Positions 1 through 8,774 of a stretch of 64,000 nt of DNA are shown piece by piece. Both the position numbers and the translations under genes were made by a program. Each line of letters opens with the position of its first letter. Position 1 is the stretch's first letter. The DNA comes from an uncultured Caulobacter sp. GTDB lineage: Bacteria > Pseudomonadota > Alphaproteobacteria > Caulobacterales > Caulobacteraceae. The notes under the pieces were generated by a model. That model had not been told where the DNA came from. It worked only from the letters and a program-made list of their open reading frames with translations, and made no database searches. The stretch spans positions 1 to 64,000 of the forward strand of contig NZ_CAMQSF010000017.1 of assembly GCF_947036865.1 (NCBI RefSeq), given 5' to 3'.

Positions 1-222
1 GGCGCGTTCAGCCGGGGCGGCGCTCGGGGGCCTGGCGATCGCGGCCGGCGGCGGCCGGCGGCGCTCGGGATCGGGCGACGCCTCCGGGCGCTCCAGAGAC
101 ACGATGATGGCCGGCGGCGGGGTCGGCGGGGGTCCCGGATCCAGGTCCAACACGAGCAGCACGACGAGCAGCGCGTGGACCGCCACCGAGCCCAGCACGA
201 CTCCCCAACGCGATCGCCGCAC
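1..222 (-). CDS. Partial N-terminus of a TonB-like / proline-rich membrane-anchored protein running off the window start
   Basis: Minus-strand frame from GTG at 222: VRRSRWGVVLGSVAVHALLVVLLVLDLDPGPPPTPPPAIIVSLERPEASPDPERR..., one N-terminal TM then Pro-rich region. Confidence 0.4.
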   Translation of the reverse strand, partial: MRRSRWGVVLGSVAVHALLVVLLVLDLDPGPPPTPPPAIIVSLERPEASPDPERRRPPPAAIARPPSAAPAERA

Positions 223-313
223 CGCCCGCCCCTCTAAACCCCCGGTCGCGGCACTAGCGCGGAGGTCGATGGCGGAAGTCGGACCGAAACGTGGCCTTTA
301 GCGGCGCCGCGCG

Positions 314-664
314 TCAGGCCTGGCCCAATTGCTTGATCACCCGGGCCAGCTGGCGCGGGTCGATCGGCTTGGACAGGATGGGCGCGTCTCGCAGGTCCGG
401 CCGCACGCCCTGGTCGCCATAGCCGGTGACGAAAGCGAAGGGCACGCCGCGCGCGCGCAGGACCTCGGCGGTCTCGAACGAGGTCTCGCCGTCGCCGAGA
501 TTGACGTCCAACAGGGCGATATCGAACTGCTCGGCCTTGGCGGCGGCCAAGGCCTCGCCCGCCGACGCGGCCGGCCCGACGATCTCGCAGCCCATATCGA
601 ACAGCAGGTCCTCGACCAGCATGGCCACGAACAGCTCGTCCTCGACGACGAGGATCCGCCTTAT
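314..664 (-). CDS. Single-domain response regulator (receiver domain)
   Basis: IRRILVVEDELFVAMLVEDLLFDMGCEIVGPAASAGEALAAAKAEQFDIALLDVNLGDGETSFETAEVLRARGVPFAFVTGYGD...ILSKPI; domain convincing, start codon unclear (no ATG/GTG/TTG near the domain start). Confidence 0.75.
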   Translation of the reverse strand: MRRILVVEDELFVAMLVEDLLFDMGCEIVGPAASAGEALAAAKAEQFDIALLDVNLGDGETSFETAEVLRARGVPFAFVTGYGDQGVRPDLRDAPILSKPIDPRQLARVIKQLGQA

Positions 665-665
665 T

Positions 666-1715
666 TCAGGCCGCGCCTCGGATGAACCGGTTCGACTCCC
701 CGGTTCGTCCCAACTGCGCGTTGATCTCGCAGACGAGGCCGGAAGCCAGGTAGTCGAGCGTGACGGCGCCGCCAAGCTCTCGGGCCAGGCCTCCGGTAAT
801 GAGACGGCTGCCAAAGCCCTGGCGACTGGGGGGCGAAACAACAGGCCCATCGGTTTCTTCCCACTTCAGATGCAGCACCTCGCCCGTCTCGCCCTTGATC
901 CGCCGCCAGGTGAGCAGCACCCGGCCGACCTCGTTGGAGAGCGCGCCATATTTCGCCGCGTTCGTCATCAATTCGTGCAGCGCCATCGACAAGGCCAGCG
1001 TCGCCTTCGGCGCCAGGCGCACCGCGGGACCGTCGAGCACGAAGCGCCCGGGCTCGCCGTGCGCCGAGACCACCGCGTCGACGATGTCGACAAGCTCCGC
1101 GCCGTCCCAGCTCTCGCGCGTCAGAATGTCGTGGCCTCGCGCCAGGGCCAGCAGGCGGATGGTCAGGTTCTCGCGCGCATCCTCCAGCCCTTCCGCGTTG
1201 CGGAGGGTCTGTCCGGCGACCGACTGGACCGTGGCCAGGGTGTTCTTCACCCGGTGATTCAGCTCGTTGATCATCAGGCGCTGCAACTCGTCGGCCCGCT
1301 TGCGCGCGGTGACGTCGCGCATCACGCCGGTGAAGAAGCGCTTGCCGTTCTCGCGCCACTCGGCGATCGAGAGCTCCAGCGGAAAGGTGGAGCCGTCGCT
1401 ACGGCGGCCATTGACCTCGCGACCGATCCCGATGATCCGGCGCTCGCCCGTCTGGCGATAGCGCTCGAGATAGGCGTCATGCTCGCCGTGATAGGGCTCG
1501 GGCATCAGCCGGTTGACGTTTTGGCCGACCATCTCGGCGGCCGCATAGCCAAACAATCGCTCGGCGGCGGGGTTGAAGGCCGCGATACGGCCCGACTCGT
1601 CGATGACCACGATAGCGTCGACGGCGGTATCGACGATGGCCCTGTACCGGGCGTCCGACGCGGCCGACTTGGACGCGCCTCGCCCGCCTTCGGTCGTCTT
1701 ACGCGCTCCCGCCAT
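666..1715 (-). CDS. PAS sensor histidine kinase, HWE/HisKA_2 family
   Basis: PAS (YRAIVDTAVDAIVVIDESGRI...) and HWE-type INELNHRVKNTLATVQSVAGQTLR; MAGARKTTEGG is the likely start, ORF opens to 1772. Confidence 0.85.
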   Translation of the reverse strand: MAGARKTTEGGRGASKSAASDARYRAIVDTAVDAIVVIDESGRIAAFNPAAERLFGYAAAEMVGQNVNRLMPEPYHGEHDAYLERYRQTGERRIIGIGREVNGRRSDGSTFPLELSIAEWRENGKRFFTGVMRDVTARKRADELQRLMINELNHRVKNTLATVQSVAGQTLRNAEGLEDARENLTIRLLALARGHDILTRESWDGAELVDIVDAVVSAHGEPGRFVLDGPAVRLAPKATLALSMALHELMTNAAKYGALSNEVGRVLLTWRRIKGETGEVLHLKWEETDGPVVSPPSRQGFGSRLITGGLARELGGAVTLDYLASGLVCEINAQLGRTGESNRFIRGAA

Positions 1716-1834
1716 CAACGACTCCGGCCTTCCCTGACTCGGACCGTATCGCCGAACCCACGCGTTGGCCACTCATTCCGGCCCACTCCGCCTATCGGGA
1801 GTTGAGTCCGCTTCCCCACCTTGGGGACACAACG

Positions 1835-1862
1835 AAAAAGGGAGCCGCGAGCACGGCTCCCC
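1835..1862 (-). terminator. Rho-independent terminator downstream of the DUF4167 gene
   Basis: Minus strand GGGAGCCGTGCTCGCGGCTCCCTTTTT. Confidence 0.75.
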
Positions 1863-1888
1863 TTCGCTGATCGACCGATGTCGGACGA

Positions 1889-2965
1889 TCAGGCCTCTTC
1901 GGATTCCGAACCGGCCGGAGCGCCCTCGCCCGCCTCGAAGCTGCGCGGCGCGCGGCGGCGACGGGGCTTCTTGACCTCTTCGGCTTCCGGCGGGGCGGAC
2001 GGCGCCTCGGCGGCCGGCGCGGCTTCGGCGGCGCGTTCGGTCTTGCGGCCCAGGAAGGCGGGGGCATGGCTGACGGCGCCGTCCTGGCCGCGCAGCATCG
2101 GCGAGCTCTCGGCCGGCGCCTCGGCGGTCAGGGGCGAGGCTTCCGGCTCGATCACGGCCAGCGGGTCGCGGTCGCCGCGCGGTTGCCAGTCACGGTCCCG
2201 GTCGCGGTTGCGGTCGCGATTGCGGCGGCGGCCCTCGCGGAACTCGCCGCCTTCGCCCTGGAAGCCGCCCTGCGGCTGATCGCCTTCGGCGGCCGGGCGG
2301 TCGTCGCGCGGACGCTCCTCGCGCGGACGATCGTCGCGGTCGCGGAAACGATCTTCGCGGGGCCGGTCGTCGCGCGGGCGATCGTCCCGGGGGCGATCGT
2401 CGCGATTGCGGTCGCGGTCGTCGCGGTCGCGCCAGCGGTCGCGGCGGCCTTCGCCGTCGCGGTTGTCGCGGTTGCGATCACGGTCGCGGTTCTCGAAGTT
2501 GCGGTCGCGATCGCGATCGCGGTTGCGGTCGCGGGTCTCGAAGCGGTCGCGGCGCGGTTCGCCGCCCTCGCCCTCGCCGCCCTCGCCCTGGCTCTCGGCC
2601 GGCGTCTCGGCGACTTCGGGCTCCTCCGGCGGCTCGGCCTCGAAGTCGATCTCGTAGGCCGCGTAGGCGTCCTTGCCGATGATGTCGGCCACCGGCCGAT
2701 TCGGCTGGATGGCCCGCAGGACGCGGAAATAGTGCTCGGCGTGCTGCAGATAGTTCTCGGCCAGAACCCGGTCGCCCGACGAGGCGGCGTCGCGCGCCAG
2801 CTGCTGGTACTTCTCGTAGACGCTCTGGGCCGCGCCGCGAACCTTGACGCCCTCGGGGCCGTTCGAGTCGAACGCGCGGTTGGCGTTGTGCTGCTGAGGC
2901 TTGCCGCCATTGCCGCCGCGATTGTTGCGACCGCGCTGGCGCTTCATGCCTTTGAAATCTCTCAT
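1889..2965 (-). CDS. DUF4167 domain-containing protein with long Arg/Asp/Asn-rich low-complexity tail
   Basis: MRDFKGMKRQRGRNNRGGNGGKPQQHNANRAFDSNGPEGVKVRGAAQSVYEKYQQLARDAASSGDRVLAENYLQHAEHYFRVL, typical DUF4167 N-terminus. Confidence 0.85.
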   Translation of the reverse strand: MRDFKGMKRQRGRNNRGGNGGKPQQHNANRAFDSNGPEGVKVRGAAQSVYEKYQQLARDAASSGDRVLAENYLQHAEHYFRVLRAIQPNRPVADIIGKDAYAAYEIDFEAEPPEEPEVAETPAESQGEGGEGEGGEPRRDRFETRDRNRDRDRDRNFENRDRDRNRDNRDGEGRRDRWRDRDDRDRNRDDRPRDDRPRDDRPREDRFRDRDDRPREERPRDDRPAAEGDQPQGGFQGEGGEFREGRRRNRDRNRDRDRDWQPRGDRDPLAVIEPEASPLTAEAPAESSPMLRGQDGAVSHAPAFLGRKTERAAEAAPAAEAPSAPPEAEEVKKPRRRRAPRSFEAGEGAPAGSESEEA

Positions 2966-3221
2966 GTTCTCTTCTGAACCTGTCCGGAGGTCAGTCTTGC
3001 GCTGGCGCGTCCGGCCTTGCTGGTCTCTGGGCGGGTCCAACCCTGGGTGCGTTTCAGAGACACTGGTTTCCGTAGAGCCCCCGCCCTGCTCTTGCGGCGC
3101 GGCCATCGGCGAACCGAGCGCGCCTGCCAGGGGAGCCTCGCCAGCGCCCGACGCCTTCGCGTCAAAGCTGGCTTTTCCCGTCACCCGGCGATCTGGAAGG
3201 AGACAGGACTCGTCTAGCGGT

Positions 3222-4091
3222 TCACGCCCCGGTTTCCAAGGGATTTTTCACCCCGGTCACCACGCGGTCGTGCGTCGACAGGTCCTTGACCGTCCGAACC
3301 CCCTGCGCGCCCGCCTCGCGGAACAGCGCCTCGACGGCCTGGGACTGGTCGTAGCCGATCTCGACGGCGAACATGCCGCCGGCCTTCAGCACGCGCAGGA
3401 TCTCCGGCGCCAGCAGCCTATAGGCGTCCAGCCCGTCGGGGCCGCCGTCCAGGGCGAAGCGCGGCTCGTGGTCGCGAACCTCGGGCTCCAGGGTATCGAT
3501 CACCGCCGTCGGGATGTAGGGCGGGTTGGAGACCACCAGATCGAAGCTCGCGTCGGCCAGGCCCGCCGTCCAGTCGCCGTGCAGGAAGGCGGCGCGATTG
3601 TTCAGGTCGAGATTGGCGGCGTTGTCGCGCGCCACGGCCAGGGCCTCGGACGAGGCGTCGACGCCCAGCCCCTTGGCCGCCGGCCGCTCGGCCAGCACCG
3701 CCAGGAGGATCGTGCCCGAGCCGACGCCCAGGTCCAGCATCGAGAAGGCCATGTTTTCCGGATAGGCCTTCAGCACCTCGTCGACGATGACCTCGGTCTC
3801 GGGGCGCGGGGTCAGGACGTTCTTGTTCACCTGCAGCAGGATCTTCCAGAAGCCCTTGCGGCCGATGATGTGGCTGACCGGCTCGCGGCGCTCGCGGCGC
3901 GTCAGGAACTGGTCGAGCGTCGCCTCCTGCTCGGCGGTCAGGTCGCGATAGGGATCGGTGACGATCTCGGTGCGGGTGACATTGGCGGCCACCTCCAACA
4001 GCAGCCGGGCGTCGATCGAGGGCTGATCGATGCCGACGGCCTTCAGGCGATCCTTGGCGGCGGTCCAGGCTTTGACGAGGGTCAGGGTCAT
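3222..4091 (-). CDS. prmC: Peptide chain release factor N(5)-glutamine methyltransferase
   Basis: VVSNPPYIPT motif, PrmC N-terminal domain, LDLGVGSGTILLAVLAERP SAM site. Confidence 0.92.
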   Translation of the reverse strand: MTLTLVKAWTAAKDRLKAVGIDQPSIDARLLLEVAANVTRTEIVTDPYRDLTAEQEATLDQFLTRRERREPVSHIIGRKGFWKILLQVNKNVLTPRPETEVIVDEVLKAYPENMAFSMLDLGVGSGTILLAVLAERPAAKGLGVDASSEALAVARDNAANLDLNNRAAFLHGDWTAGLADASFDLVVSNPPYIPTAVIDTLEPEVRDHEPRFALDGGPDGLDAYRLLAPEILRVLKAGGMFAVEIGYDQSQAVEALFREAGAQGVRTVKDLSTHDRVVTGVKNPLETGA

Positions 4092-4139
4092 GGGCCGGCA
4101 TTTAGCGCGTCGCGCGCCGGGAGGCGAGATTGAATGAGG

Positions 4140-4154
4140 TACCAGATTTTGGTA
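4140..4154. promoter_or_regulatory. Palindrome upstream of parDE, candidate autoregulatory operator
   Basis: TACCA-GATTT-TGGTA, perfect 5-bp arms, 24 bp upstream of the antitoxin ATG. Confidence 0.45.
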
Positions 4155-4177
4155 AATCGGATCATTCGGAGCGCGTC

Positions 4178-4429
4178 ATGAGTAAGAACACCTCGATCGT
4201 GCTCAGCGAGCACTTTCAGGCCTTCATCGCCGAGCAGGTCGAGAAGGGCCGCTACGGCTCCGCGAGCGAGGTGGTTCGGGCGGGCTTGCGATTGCTGGAA
4301 GACCGCGAAGCGCGGCTGGCCCGGCTGCGCGCGGCGCTCATCGAGGGCGAACAAAGCGGTGTCGCCGAGGCCTTCGATATCGGCGCCTTTATTGCTGAAC
4401 GCGCAAAGGAAGAAGGCATTGAGGAGTGA
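4178..4429 (+). CDS. parD: ParD-family type II antitoxin
   Basis: MSKNTSIVLSEHFQAFIAEQVEKGRYGSASEVVRAGLRLLEDREARLARLRAAL; RHH ParD signature; overlaps toxin start. Confidence 0.9.
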   Translation: MSKNTSIVLSEHFQAFIAEQVEKGRYGSASEVVRAGLRLLEDREARLARLRAALIEGEQSGVAEAFDIGAFIAERAKEEGIEE

Positions 4430-4719
4430 GCGCTTATCGGCTCAAGCCAAGGGCTAAGCGCGACCTCGATGAAATCTGGATCTACTCCAAGGCCAAGTGG
4501 GGGCCGCGACGCGCGCTCGCTTATCTGCGGGATATCGAAGCCACGATCATGATGATCGCAAGAAACCCGGACCTTGGCCCCATCAACGACGCTCTACCAG
4601 ACGGTTACCGACAACGCAGCGCCGGGTCGCATCTTGTTTTCTATCGACGGCGGGACGGCTTCATAGAGGTCGTTCGGATACTGCATCGGAATGTGGACTT
4701 CGACAGCCACCTGCCCTGA
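4426..4719 (+). CDS. parE: ParE/RelE-family toxin
   Basis: MSAYRLKPRAKRDLDEIWIYSKAKWGPRRALAYLRDIEATIMMIARNPDLG...; GTGA overlap with parD stop. Confidence 0.9.
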   Translation: MSAYRLKPRAKRDLDEIWIYSKAKWGPRRALAYLRDIEATIMMIARNPDLGPINDALPDGYRQRSAGSHLVFYRRRDGFIEVVRILHRNVDFDSHLP

Positions 4720-4789
4720 CGACCTTTGCGTCGAACGCTCCGGGAACGCCGCCCGCCTGACCGGGTTTCCTGGCCAGGAGGGCGTAACC

Positions 4790-6004
4790 ATGGCCGACGC
4801 GAAGAGGCGTCCGATCCTGACTTGGCTGAAGTCCCGGCCCTATCACCTGGCGCCGTGGATCGTGCTGCTGGCGGCCGCGCCGCTGGTGCTGCCGCGCAAG
4901 AAGACGGCCGAGACCCGCATCGTCGATCCGCCGGGTCTTTCCGAGGACCGCCGCATGCCGCCGGCGGAATTCGACACCGCCGAGCCCCTGCGCGGCCGGG
5001 CGGCGCGTCATCCCGTGGCCATCCCGCCGCTGGGCTGGCGCGACATCGCCTGGCGCACGGCGCGGGAGATCAGCGTCGATCGCCTGCCCGCCGTCGCCGG
5101 GGGCGTCACCTTCTACACCCTGCTGGCCCTGATCCCGGCCATCGGCGCCTTCGTCTCGCTCTACGGTCTGGTCGCCGATGTCGGCGAGGTCGAAAAGCAG
5201 CTGCGTGGCATGGCGCTGGTCTTTCCGCCCAGCGTCATCCAGATCGTCGGCGAACAGATGACCCGGCTGGCCGAGCAGAAGAGCGGCAAGCTGGGCGTGG
5301 CGTTCCTGATCAGCCTGCTGCTCTCGGTGTGGAGCGCCAACGCCAGCATGCGCGCCCTCTTCGACGGGCTGAACGTGGCCTATGACGAGACGGAAAAGCG
5401 GCCGCTGGCCCCGCGCATCCTGCTGACCTACGGCTTTACCCTGTGCGCGTTGATCTACGCCGCCGCGGTGGCGGGCGTGCTGATCGCCACGCCCGTCCTG
5501 CTGAAGCTCGCGCGGCTGTCGGCGCTGGAGCCGCTGCTCGCGCCGGTGCGCTGGCTGACCGTGATGGCCATGACCGCGTTCGCCTTCGCCGTGCTCTATC
5601 GCTTCGGCCCCAGCCGCGCCCGCGCCCGCTGGCGCTGGGTCTGGATGGGGGCGGTGTTCGGCGCGGCGGCCTGGCTTCTGGGGTCGCTGGGCTTTTCGGT
5701 CTATGTCAATAACATCGCCCATTACGACGTTGCCTATGGCCCGCTGGGCGCGGTGATCGCCTTCATGGTCTGGGTCTGGTTCTCGATCATGGCCATCCTG
5801 GTCGGCGCCGAGCTGAACGCCGAGATCGAGCACCAGACCGCCGTCGACTCCACCACCGGCCCGGAGCAGCCGATGGGCGCGCGCGGCGCGGCCATGGCCG
5901 ACACGGTGGGGCTCGCCTTCGATCCCTGGGAAATGCTGCGACGCGAGGCCAAGGGCGTGCGACGCCTGGCCGGCGCGGCCTGGCGGCGGGCGCGCGGCCG
6001 GTGA
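4790..6004 (+). CDS. YihY/BrkB-family inner membrane protein
   Basis: GGVTFYTLLALIPAIGAFVSLYGLVAD ... YVNNIAHYDVAYGPLGAVIAFMVWVWFSIMAILVGAELNAEIEHQT. Confidence 0.88.
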   Translation: MADAKRRPILTWLKSRPYHLAPWIVLLAAAPLVLPRKKTAETRIVDPPGLSEDRRMPPAEFDTAEPLRGRAARHPVAIPPLGWRDIAWRTAREISVDRLPAVAGGVTFYTLLALIPAIGAFVSLYGLVADVGEVEKQLRGMALVFPPSVIQIVGEQMTRLAEQKSGKLGVAFLISLLLSVWSANASMRALFDGLNVAYDETEKRPLAPRILLTYGFTLCALIYAAAVAGVLIATPVLLKLARLSALEPLLAPVRWLTVMAMTAFAFAVLYRFGPSRARARWRWVWMGAVFGAAAWLLGSLGFSVYVNNIAHYDVAYGPLGAVIAFMVWVWFSIMAILVGAELNAEIEHQTAVDSTTGPEQPMGARGAAMADTVGLAFDPWEMLRREAKGVRRLAGAAWRRARGR

Positions 6005-6090
6005 ACATTGTTCGGCTTGACGGCCGGAATCGGCTTGTCGGCGCCGACCACCGTTCCTAGCTTCCGGCCGCCCGCCCGCGAGGAAGCCTC

Positions 6091-6618
6091 ATGCCGCTGC
6101 CGACCGCCTACAAGGACGACGAACTCGCCGACATCGCGGCCCTGGTGAACTCGGCCTATCGCGGCGAACTGGCGACCAAGGGCTGGACCAGCGAAAGCTA
6201 TCTGCTCGGCGGTCAGCGCACGGACGAGGAGACCCTTCGCGCCGACCTCGCCGCCGCGCCCGGCGCGACCATCCTGACCTTCCGCGACGCCCCCGGCGAA
6301 AAACCCCATGCCTGCGCCTGGCTGGAGCCGGCGGGCGACGACGCCTGGTACGTCGGCATGGTCACGGTCTCGCCGCTGCGCCAGGACGGCGGCCTGGGCC
6401 GCGCCATGCTCGAAGCCTGCGAGGCCCACGCCAAGGCGCGCGGCGGCAAGACGATGCGCATGACCGTCATCTCGGTCCGCGACACCCTGATCGCCTGGTA
6501 CCAGCGTCGCGGCTATCGCCTGACCGGCGAGACCCAGCCCTTCCCCTATGGCGACGAGCGCTTCGGCGTGCCCCAGCGCGACGACCTGACCTTCGTGGTG
6601 ATGGAAAAGGCGCTTTAG
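6091..6618 (+). CDS. GNAT-family N-acetyltransferase
   Basis: VGMVTVSPLRQDGGLGRAMLEACEAHAKARGGKTMRMTVISVRDTLIAWYQRRGYRLTGET. Confidence 0.85.
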   Translation: MPLPTAYKDDELADIAALVNSAYRGELATKGWTSESYLLGGQRTDEETLRADLAAAPGATILTFRDAPGEKPHACAWLEPAGDDAWYVGMVTVSPLRQDGGLGRAMLEACEAHAKARGGKTMRMTVISVRDTLIAWYQRRGYRLTGETQPFPYGDERFGVPQRDDLTFVVMEKAL

Positions 6619-6653
6619 GCGGGTACAATCAACAACGGACGCGCCGCTCCCCG

Positions 6654-7016
6654 TCAGCCTATGATTTGCTCAAGGGCCTGACGCAAAGCTTGCTGATCCT
6701 CGGCTTTAAGGACGCCTAGGCTACGGATCAACAAGCGTTGTTCGAGGGTGGCTATAACGGGCTTCACCGCGGAGGGCTTAAGAAGACCTGCCGCTTGCCA
6801 GTGTCTCAGCCACACCTCCCCAACAAGCGGTGTAGGTCTGAGCTGGCTCGTGATCGCCATCATGATCACATCGGGCCGCTCGATGTTGTAGGCGCGACTA
6901 GAGACGACCACCGCCGGTCGCTGCTTGGAAGCCGCCTGACTGGTAAAGGGGAACGGGACGAGGACGACGTGTGCGAAGTCGAGGGAAGCGACCTCAGAGA
7001 TCATCGTAGACGTCAT
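6654..7016 (-). CDS. PemK/MazF-like toxin
   Basis: VVLVPFPFTSQAASKQRPAVVVSSRAYN...VIMMAITSQ...LLKPSAVKPVIATLEQRLL. Confidence 0.85.
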   Translation of the reverse strand: MTSTMISEVASLDFAHVVLVPFPFTSQAASKQRPAVVVSSRAYNIERPDVIMMAITSQLRPTPLVGEVWLRHWQAAGLLKPSAVKPVIATLEQRLLIRSLGVLKAEDQQALRQALEQIIG

Positions 7017-7191
7017 CCTCGGGGTTGCTCCACACCTCGGCGAAGGCGGGACCGCTGGCCGCCATCGCCGCGCGCGTGATCGCGCGATCCTGATCGCGCT
7101 GGTGGATGAAATCCACGAAGTCCTCCACTTCGGACAGGCGTTCCGAAGGCAGGGCGTTAATCTTCTCTATCAGGGCCCGGTTAGCGGCCAT
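6994..7191 (-). CDS. DUF2281-like antitoxin paired with the PemK/MazF toxin
   Basis: MAANRALIEKINALPSERLSEVEDFVDFIHQRDQDRAITRAAMAASGPAFAEVWSNPEDDVYDDL; 3' end overlaps toxin start by 23 bp. Confidence 0.75.
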   Translation of the reverse strand: MAANRALIEKINALPSERLSEVEDFVDFIHQRDQDRAITRAAMAASGPAFAEVWSNPEDDVYDDL

Positions 7192-7295
7192 GGGGACTCC
7201 TATTGGCGTCACCCGGACAGCATAGCGCCGATTGCGTCGACCGTCTTGCCTCGAGCCGGGGTGCGCACCTTGACGCCTGGGGGCCGGAAATTCCC

Positions 7296-8678
7296 CTAGA
7301 TCACCGCCCGCGAACGCTCGCCGACCTCGCTGGAGAGCGCGGCGGCGACGATCTCCAGGCCCCGCCGCAGGGTCTGCTGGTCGGCGACGGCGCCCAGGCA
7401 GACGCGCACGCCGGACTCCAGGCCGGGCTCGACGCCGGGAGCGTCCGGCGGCGTGACCTCGGCCCCGCCGCGCAGGGCCCGGCCGGACAAGCGCTCGGCC
7501 GCCAGTTCGCCCATCGGCAGCCAGACGTGCGGGGCCGTGTCGGAGCGCGGCGTCTCGATGGCCTCGCCCAGGACCTCGCGGGCGATGGCCAGGCGCGCGG
7601 CCGCCTCGGCGCGGACCTCGGCGACGATGGTCTCGGCCGCGCCGTCCTCGATCCACTGGGTGGCGACCAGCCCGCCGAAGCCGGAAGGGGCGTAGGTGGT
7701 GGCGCCGACCGCGCTCAGCACGCGTTCGAAAGCCTCCGCCGTGGGCGCGACCAGAAAGCCGGCCCGCAGACCGGGCCCGAGGGTCTTGGAGACGCTGGTC
7801 ACATGGAAGGTCCGCTCCGGGGCCAGCAAGGCGAGCGGCGGCGGGGCGTTCGGCACATAAACGCCATAGACGTCGTCCTCGACGATGGTCAGGTCATGCC
7901 GGCGGGCGATGACCACGATCGCCTGGCGACGGGCCAGACTCATGATCCGGCCCGTGGGGTTCTGCAGGGTGGGAATGGTCGACAGCACGCGCGCCCCGGT
8001 CGCGCGGATGGCGGCCTCCAGCGCGTCGGGATCCAAGCCCTCGGCGTCCATGGCCACGCCCTTCAGTCGCCAGCCCGCGTGCGCCGCCAGCGCCTTGACC
8101 CCGCCATAGGTCGAGGCCTCGCACAGCACGGTGTCGCCGGCCCGCGCGACGGCGGCCGTGGCGAAGGCCAGGCCCTGCTGGGCGCCGCCGCAACAGACGA
8201 TCCGCCGCCAGTCCGCGCCCGCGAAGCCGCCGGTCATGGCCAGCCACTTGGCCCCGGCCCGCCGCTGGGCCTCGTGGCCCGCCGCCGGGGCGTAGGCCAG
8301 ATGCTCCAGGAGGTCCGGCCGCCGCCGCAGCCGCGCCAGGGCCTCGGCGATCCGGGTGGCCGCGGGGCCGGCCGGCGCGATGTTCTGAGCTAGGTTGATC
8401 GGCCCTTCGCGCCCGTACGGCCGATGCTCGGCCGGCGCGTTGACGAAGCTGCCGCGCCCGACATGGGCGCTGACCAGCCCCGCCTTCTCGGCCTCGACAT
8501 AGGCGCGGGTCACCGTGCCAAGGCCGACGCCCAGGCGATAGGCCAGGTCGCGCTGCGGCGGCAGGCGCGTTCCCGCCGCCAGCGCTCCGGACGCGATATC
8601 GGCGCGCAGGGCCGCCACCAGCCGCTCGTACAGCGGCGCGGAGCCTTCGGGCACGACAGGGGTCCAGGGGCTGGACAC
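7296..8678 (-). CDS. MocR-type GntR/aminotransferase transcriptional regulator
   Basis: N-terminal wHTH (LYERLVAALRADIASGALAAGTRLPPQRDLAYRLGVGLGTVTRAYVEAEKAGLV) fused to class I aminotransferase fold (TSVSKTLGPGLRAGFLVAP). Confidence 0.92.
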   Translation of the reverse strand: MSSPWTPVVPEGSAPLYERLVAALRADIASGALAAGTRLPPQRDLAYRLGVGLGTVTRAYVEAEKAGLVSAHVGRGSFVNAPAEHRPYGREGPINLAQNIAPAGPAATRIAEALARLRRRPDLLEHLAYAPAAGHEAQRRAGAKWLAMTGGFAGADWRRIVCCGGAQQGLAFATAAVARAGDTVLCEASTYGGVKALAAHAGWRLKGVAMDAEGLDPDALEAAIRATGARVLSTIPTLQNPTGRIMSLARRQAIVVIARRHDLTIVEDDVYGVYVPNAPPPLALLAPERTFHVTSVSKTLGPGLRAGFLVAPTAEAFERVLSAVGATTYAPSGFGGLVATQWIEDGAAETIVAEVRAEAAARLAIAREVLGEAIETPRSDTAPHVWLPMGELAAERLSGRALRGGAEVTPPDAPGVEPGLESGVRVCLGAVADQQTLRRGLEIVAAALSSEVGERSRAVI

Positions 8679-8690
8679 GCGACATCTCCA

Positions 8691-8711
8691 ATATTGTCAT
8701 CATGACAATAT
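8691..8711. promoter_or_regulatory. Perfect palindrome in the MocR/LysE intergenic region, candidate MocR operator
   Basis: ATATTGTCAT-C-ATGACAATAT, 10-bp perfect arms, read directly. Confidence 0.7.
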
Positions 8712-8774
8712 GCGGCTTTGACTCTCGATACAATCGAAATCATCACGGTGACATTCCGGTCGAAGGAGCCCGAG

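Noticed and set aside
2066-2977. 303-aa plus-strand VAVAVA-rich ORF
   Set aside because: Antisense artefact of the Arg/Asp-rich repeat region of the DUF4167 gene
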